A DNA stretch of 8,135 nucleotides from an uncultured Treponema sp. (GTDB lineage Bacteria > Spirochaetota > Spirochaetia > Treponematales > Treponemataceae): the NCBI GenBank assembly GCA_937902445.1, contig CALELJ010000229.1:1-8135 (forward strand), given 5' to 3'. The notes below the pieces were generated by a model. The model did not search any database and had not been told where the DNA came from. It worked only from the letters and a program-made list of their open reading frames with translations. Numbering within the stretch: the first letter of the stretch is position 1; every line of letters begins with the position of its first letter. Shown here one piece after another: positions 5,212 to 8,135 of this stretch. The translations under genes were made by a program, and so were the position numbers.

Positions 5212-6642
5212 ATGATGCACAAAAACAAATTATTTTGCTTGATTTTTGCTTCACTTGGTTTGCCTGCATTTATGTTTGGACAGAACAATTCGGGAAACGA
5301 AAATGTTACCGAACAGTCGGTATCAATTACTGTTGAACAGGCTGTCGCCCACGCATTGGTATACAGCAGTTCATTGAAGTCTGCCGACATCGATCTTGCA
5401 ATGAAAGAACGTGCCGGAAAGAACGGATACAATGTCCTTCTGCCTACAGTTCAGGCAACAGCAACCATGTCACGAGCCAGTGAGGACGCCATCAGCGCAA
5501 GTCTTCCTGCCGGCATTCCGATTGAGATAACTGAAAGCATGCACTGGACTGGAATTGTCGGTTTTTCAGCAAGCTGGAACCTGTCCCTTGCATATATCAA
5601 CCAGATCAAGGCTGCAAAGGCGGGATATGAAGCCGGAAAACTTTCCTGGGAACAGACCCAGCGGGAGACAAAGGTAAATGTCCAGAAGCTTTTTTATGGA
5701 CTTCTTCTTCAGCAGGAATCACTGAAACTTGACAGGGTCTCACTGGAAAACTCACGACAGAGATATGTTCAGGCTGAACAGAACTACAAGAATGGTGCGG
5801 TTCCTGAAATGCGTCTGCTCCAGACTCAGGTAGCCTATGAGAACCTCAAGCCTGAAGTGTCAAAGGCTGAACGTGAATTCAAGAACCAGCTTGATACTTT
5901 CGCTTTTCTTATCGGATATCCTGTTGGAACAAAACTTGAGCTTTCAGGTTCCATCAACCCAAAGTATATTGATGTAAATTATGACGACCTGATGCAGCTG
6001 TATTCCGAAAACAGCCTTGACTATCAGTCCCTTGAGAAGAACATTGAGATTCTCAAGATGAATCTTTCATCGCTTAAACTTGGCATCTATACTCCGGCCC
6101 TTGCCTTGAACTATTCATTCCAGCCTATGCTCACGAATTTTCTTGAAGCCGACAAAGGCGGATATCCGGGTGGTGACTGGAAGGACCGCAATGGAAGTTT
6201 CAGCATGACTCTTGCCTGGAACCTTACAAATCTTCTTCCATGGTCAGGCAACAGGCAGACAGCAAAGGACCTTGAGAGCAACATAGAGAAACTTGAAATC
6301 AGCCGTGGAATGCTTCTTGAAAACCAGAAGATTTCCATCAGAAAGGCTGTAGATACCCTGAATGATGCCAGGGAACAGATCGATGTCATGGCACGCAACA
6401 TCAAGCTTGCCCAAAGATCCTATGACATGACTGCACGAAGCTACAGGAACGGTACTACGGAACTTCTTGATCTCCGTGATGCCGAGAAACAGCTTAACCA
6501 GGCCAAGCTTGGACTGGAAAGCCAGAAGTTCAATTATATTTCGGCTTTGCTTGACCTTGAGACCGCGCTTAATACAAGTCTTCAGGTTGAAGCAACAGAT
6601 ACAAAAAAGATAGAGACAGCAACTGCTGTAGAAGGGGAATAA
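5212..6642 (+). CDS. TolC/BesC-type outer membrane efflux channel
   Basis: This 476-residue protein is an outer membrane efflux protein (OEP/TolC family), the exit duct of a tripartite pump. An N-terminal signal peptide (KNKLFCLIFASLGLPAFMFG) ends near residue 23-24. A short polar linker (25-37) follows, then the family opening SITVEQAVAHAL at 38-49. Two OEP repeats are visible: long amphipathic helices at about 125-235 and 345-455, each ending in the typical pattern (NGAVPEMRLLQTQVAYENLK at 194-213; NGTTELLDLRDAEKQLNQAK at 413-432). Beta-strand segments lie at 76-128 and 292-337. The length is normal for TolC and the chain looks complete. It lies 16 bases after the repressor and 2 bases before the adaptor. 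The linker codons 32-38 contain a copy of the repressor operator. Confidence 0.93.
   Translation: MMHKNKLFCLIFASLGLPAFMFGQNNSGNENVTEQSVSITVEQAVAHALVYSSSLKSADIDLAMKERAGKNGYNVLLPTVQATATMSRASEDAISASLPAGIPIEITESMHWTGIVGFSASWNLSLAYINQIKAAKAGYEAGKLSWEQTQRETKVNVQKLFYGLLLQQESLKLDRVSLENSRQRYVQAEQNYKNGAVPEMRLLQTQVAYENLKPEVSKAEREFKNQLDTFAFLIGYPVGTKLELSGSINPKYIDVNYDDLMQLYSENSLDYQSLEKNIEILKMNLSSLKLGIYTPALALNYSFQPMLTNFLEADKGGYPGGDWKDRNGSFSMTLAWNLTNLLPWSGNRQTAKDLESNIEKLEISRGMLLENQKISIRKAVDTLNDAREQIDVMARNIKLAQRSYDMTARSYRNGTTELLDLRDAEKQLNQAKLGLESQKFNYISALLDLETALNTSLQVEATDTKKIETATAVEGE
5260..5273 (+). promoter_or_regulatory. Copy of a 14-base motif found upstream of O1
   Basis: TTGCCTGCATTTAT here matches TTGCTTGCATTTAT at 3925-3938 in 13 of 14 bases. 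The first copy starts 40 bases before O1 and this one starts 45 bases before O2. Here it lies in the signal-peptide codons of the TolC gene. The match is seen directly. Whether it is a binding site, a promoter remnant or chance is unknown. Confidence 0.35.
5305..5324. promoter_or_regulatory. Intragenic TetR-type operator O2
   Basis: GTTACCGAACAGTCGGTATC is identical to O1 at 18 of 20 positions and keeps the ACCGA-CAGTCGGT core. It begins 93 bases after the first base of the TolC start codon and encodes VTEQSV(S) in the disordered linker after the signal peptide, where sequence is free to vary. It probably binds the same repressor and could act as a roadblock, an internal-promoter operator or a looping partner of O1. 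Confidence 0.65.
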
Positions 6643-6644
6643 AC

Positions 6645-7577
6645 ATGAAAGCAACTAGAATTATTATTTTTGCAGCATCAGTTTTCGCAGCTGTTGCAAT
6701 GGTTTCCTGCAAGGGAAAAAAGGCTGAGGAAAAGAAGGTTGAAGAAATCCAGGAAACTGTATACGCAGTAAACACCTTCAGGACAAAGCCTGGCAATCTT
6801 GATGATTATCTTGAATTCGGTGGAGATGTTTCTTCAGTTTCTGCCATCGATGTTCTTCCGGATACAAACGGAAAACTTACTCGCACTCTTGTTACTGTCG
6901 GCGACAAAGTAAAGAAGGATGACATCATTGCTTATGTTGATGCAAGCCGCCCTGGTATGAATTATGCAGCAAGCCCGGTAAAGGCTCCTGTAAGCGGAAC
7001 TGTAACTTCATTTCCTTTTTCAGTTGGAGCTACTGTAGCTGCAAGCATGTCCATTGCCAAAATCAGTGATACTAAAGACCTTCAGATCAAGGTAAACATT
7101 CCGGAACGCTTTGTAAGCCGCATTAAGCTCAACCAGAAGGCACAGATTACATTTGACTCATATCCTGCAGATGTTTTCAATGCAGAAGTCTATGAAGTAA
7201 GCCCTGTTCTTGACAGCGTAAGCCGTACAATGGCCATCAAGCTTAGAATCGTTCCAACAGATCCAAAGGTACGCGTAGGCATGTATGCCCGTGTCAAGCT
7301 TGTAACAGAAAGCGTTCATGATGTCATTGTTATTCCGTCAAATGCTGTGGTAAAGCGCGAGGGAAAGACATATCTCTTTGTTGTTTCGGACAATAAGACA
7401 GAAAGCGGAAAACCTACTGTAAGTCTTGTTCCTGTAAAGCTTGGAATTACTGTTGATGATGTTACGGAAATTGCAGAAGGCCTGAAAGTTGGTGATGAGA
7501 TCGTAGTGAAGGGACAGTCCCTCCTCAACGATGGTGATGCCATCAGCATCCTTGCAGTTGTTAACGAAGAAAGATAA
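6645..7577 (+). CDS. BesA-like RND periplasmic adaptor lipoprotein lacking the alpha-hairpin
   Basis: This 310-residue protein is the membrane fusion (HlyD/MFP) subunit linking the inner membrane pump to the TolC channel. An N-terminal hydrophobic stretch ends in VSC with Cys22, a relaxed spirochaetal lipobox, so it is probably lipid-anchored. The lipoyl halves lie at about 67-100 (GKLTRTLVTVGDKVKKDDIIAYVD) and 110-140 (SPVKAPVSGTVTSFPFSVGATV). They are joined by only about ten residues where most adaptors carry a long coiled-coil hairpin. A beta-barrel (about 145-225) and a membrane-proximal domain (about 226-305, VIPSNAVV to GDAISI) follow. This short architecture matches Borrelia BesA. A strong AAGGGGAA (6632-6639) precedes the ATG, which lies two bases after the TolC stop, implying tight coupling. 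Confidence 0.92.
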   Translation: MKATRIIIFAASVFAAVAMVSCKGKKAEEKKVEEIQETVYAVNTFRTKPGNLDDYLEFGGDVSSVSAIDVLPDTNGKLTRTLVTVGDKVKKDDIIAYVDASRPGMNYAASPVKAPVSGTVTSFPFSVGATVAASMSIAKISDTKDLQIKVNIPERFVSRIKLNQKAQITFDSYPADVFNAEVYEVSPVLDSVSRTMAIKLRIVPTDPKVRVGMYARVKLVTESVHDVIVIPSNAVVKREGKTYLFVVSDNKTESGKPTVSLVPVKLGITVDDVTEIAEGLKVGDEIVVKGQSLLNDGDAISILAVVNEER

Positions 7578-7592
7578 TAGGATTTATACCAT

Positions 7593-8135
7593 ATGAGTAT
7601 TTCAGAGACATGTGTTAAAAAACCAGTAACAACCTTGCTTTGTTTTTTCATGGCAATAGCACTTGGTATTTACTGTACATTTAATCTTCCGATGGACATG
7701 TATCCTAACATGACTTTGCCTTATGTCATGGTAATCACCCAGTATGAGGATGCCGGTCCTGAAGAAGTAGAGCAGAGCGTTACAAGAACACTTGAATCGG
7801 TATTGTCCGGTTTGAGCGGCCTTAAGACCATGAACTCCCAGTCGGCTCTGGGCATGAGCCTTGTGTTCCTTGAATTTGACTACGGTGTCGATCTTGATGT
7901 TGCCGGTGGTGACATCCGAGACAAGATAGACATGATCCGTGGTTACCTTCCGGATGATGCCGAAGCACCTATCGTAATGAAGCTTGACCCTTCAATGATG
8001 CCTATCATGTTCTATGCCATTGAAGGTGAACGTACACCTGAGGAACTGCGCCAGTATTCAGAAGACGTAATTTCAAAACGCCTTGAACAGATTGACGGCG
8101 TTGCCAGTGCCAATGTTATTGGTGGGCGCGAAAAG
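7593..8135 (+). CDS. RND-family inner membrane efflux pump (BesB/AcrB-type), 5' part
   Basis: The first 181 codons of a hydrophobe/amphiphile efflux-type RND pump are present. The full family length is about 1000-1050 residues, so roughly four fifths lie beyond the window. Transmembrane helix 1 is at about 13-31, followed by the conserved NLPMDMYPNMTLPYVMV at 31-47 (family: P-x-D-L-x-P-x-x-x-P). AGPEEVEQSVTRTLE at 54-68, the porter segment SGLKTMNSQSALGMSLVFLEFDYGVDLD at 75-102, and LPDDAEAPIVMKLDPSMMPIM at 119-139 are also typical. Proton-relay residues in helices 4 and 10 are not in view. It starts 15 bases after the adaptor stop with a modest TAGGAT (7578-7583) as ribosome-binding site. 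It should extrude toxic small molecules using the proton gradient, through the adaptor and TolC channel encoded upstream. Confidence 0.93.
   Translation, partial: MSISETCVKKPVTTLLCFFMAIALGIYCTFNLPMDMYPNMTLPYVMVITQYEDAGPEEVEQSVTRTLESVLSGLSGLKTMNSQSALGMSLVFLEFDYGVDLDVAGGDIRDKIDMIRGYLPDDAEAPIVMKLDPSMMPIMFYAIEGERTPEELRQYSEDVISKRLEQIDGVASANVIGGREK

Noticed and set aside
1..8135. CRISPR arrays, tRNA or rRNA genes, insertion sequences and phage genes
   Set aside because: I saw no regularly spaced repeats, no RNA gene signatures and no transposase or integrase motifs on either strand.

Overview
The window looks like chromosomal DNA from a host-associated spirochaete of the Treponema type. This rests on three things. 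The efflux operon has the gene order and the hairpin-less lipoprotein adaptor known from the Borrelia BesC-BesA-BesB pump. The PurF-like protein belongs to a variant starting MGGIFG, which I recall from Treponema, Bacteroides and clostridial genomes. The intergenic regions are full of strong hairpins. All genes are on the + strand, and no gap between genes exceeds about 215 bases.

Left part (1-3884), nucleotide metabolism. A 472-residue amidophosphoribosyltransferase (PurF) homologue has an intact PRPP-binding domain and Fe-S-type cysteines, but its glutaminase active site is missing. A run of four hairpins (1471-1608) separates it from an AzgA/PbuG-type purine permease that has its own extended -10 promoter. 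A 142-bp nested palindromic element (2981-3122) follows, then a dCMP deaminase and a 57-residue uncharacterised ORF. Together these genes serve purine synthesis or salvage and dTTP precursor supply. The hairpins suggest that each is a separate transcription unit.

Right part (3885-8135), a self-regulated tripartite efflux operon. A promoter overlaps or abuts a near-perfect 20-bp operator. It drives a 399-residue repressor made of two complete but different TetR units in one chain. Next come a TolC-type outer membrane channel, a short lipoprotein adaptor without the alpha-helical hairpin, and the first 181 codons of an RND inner membrane pump, cut by the window end. Gaps are 16, 2 and 15 bases, so these genes are probably cotranscribed.

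The most interesting signal is in this regulatory layout. The operator upstream of the regulator recurs at 18/20 identity inside the 5' coding region of the TolC gene. A weaker, equally spaced match lies inside the regulator's own second HTH coding region. A further 14-bp motif lies 40 and 45 bp upstream of the two good operators. A four-HTH homodimer bridging several sites is an attractive but untested model.
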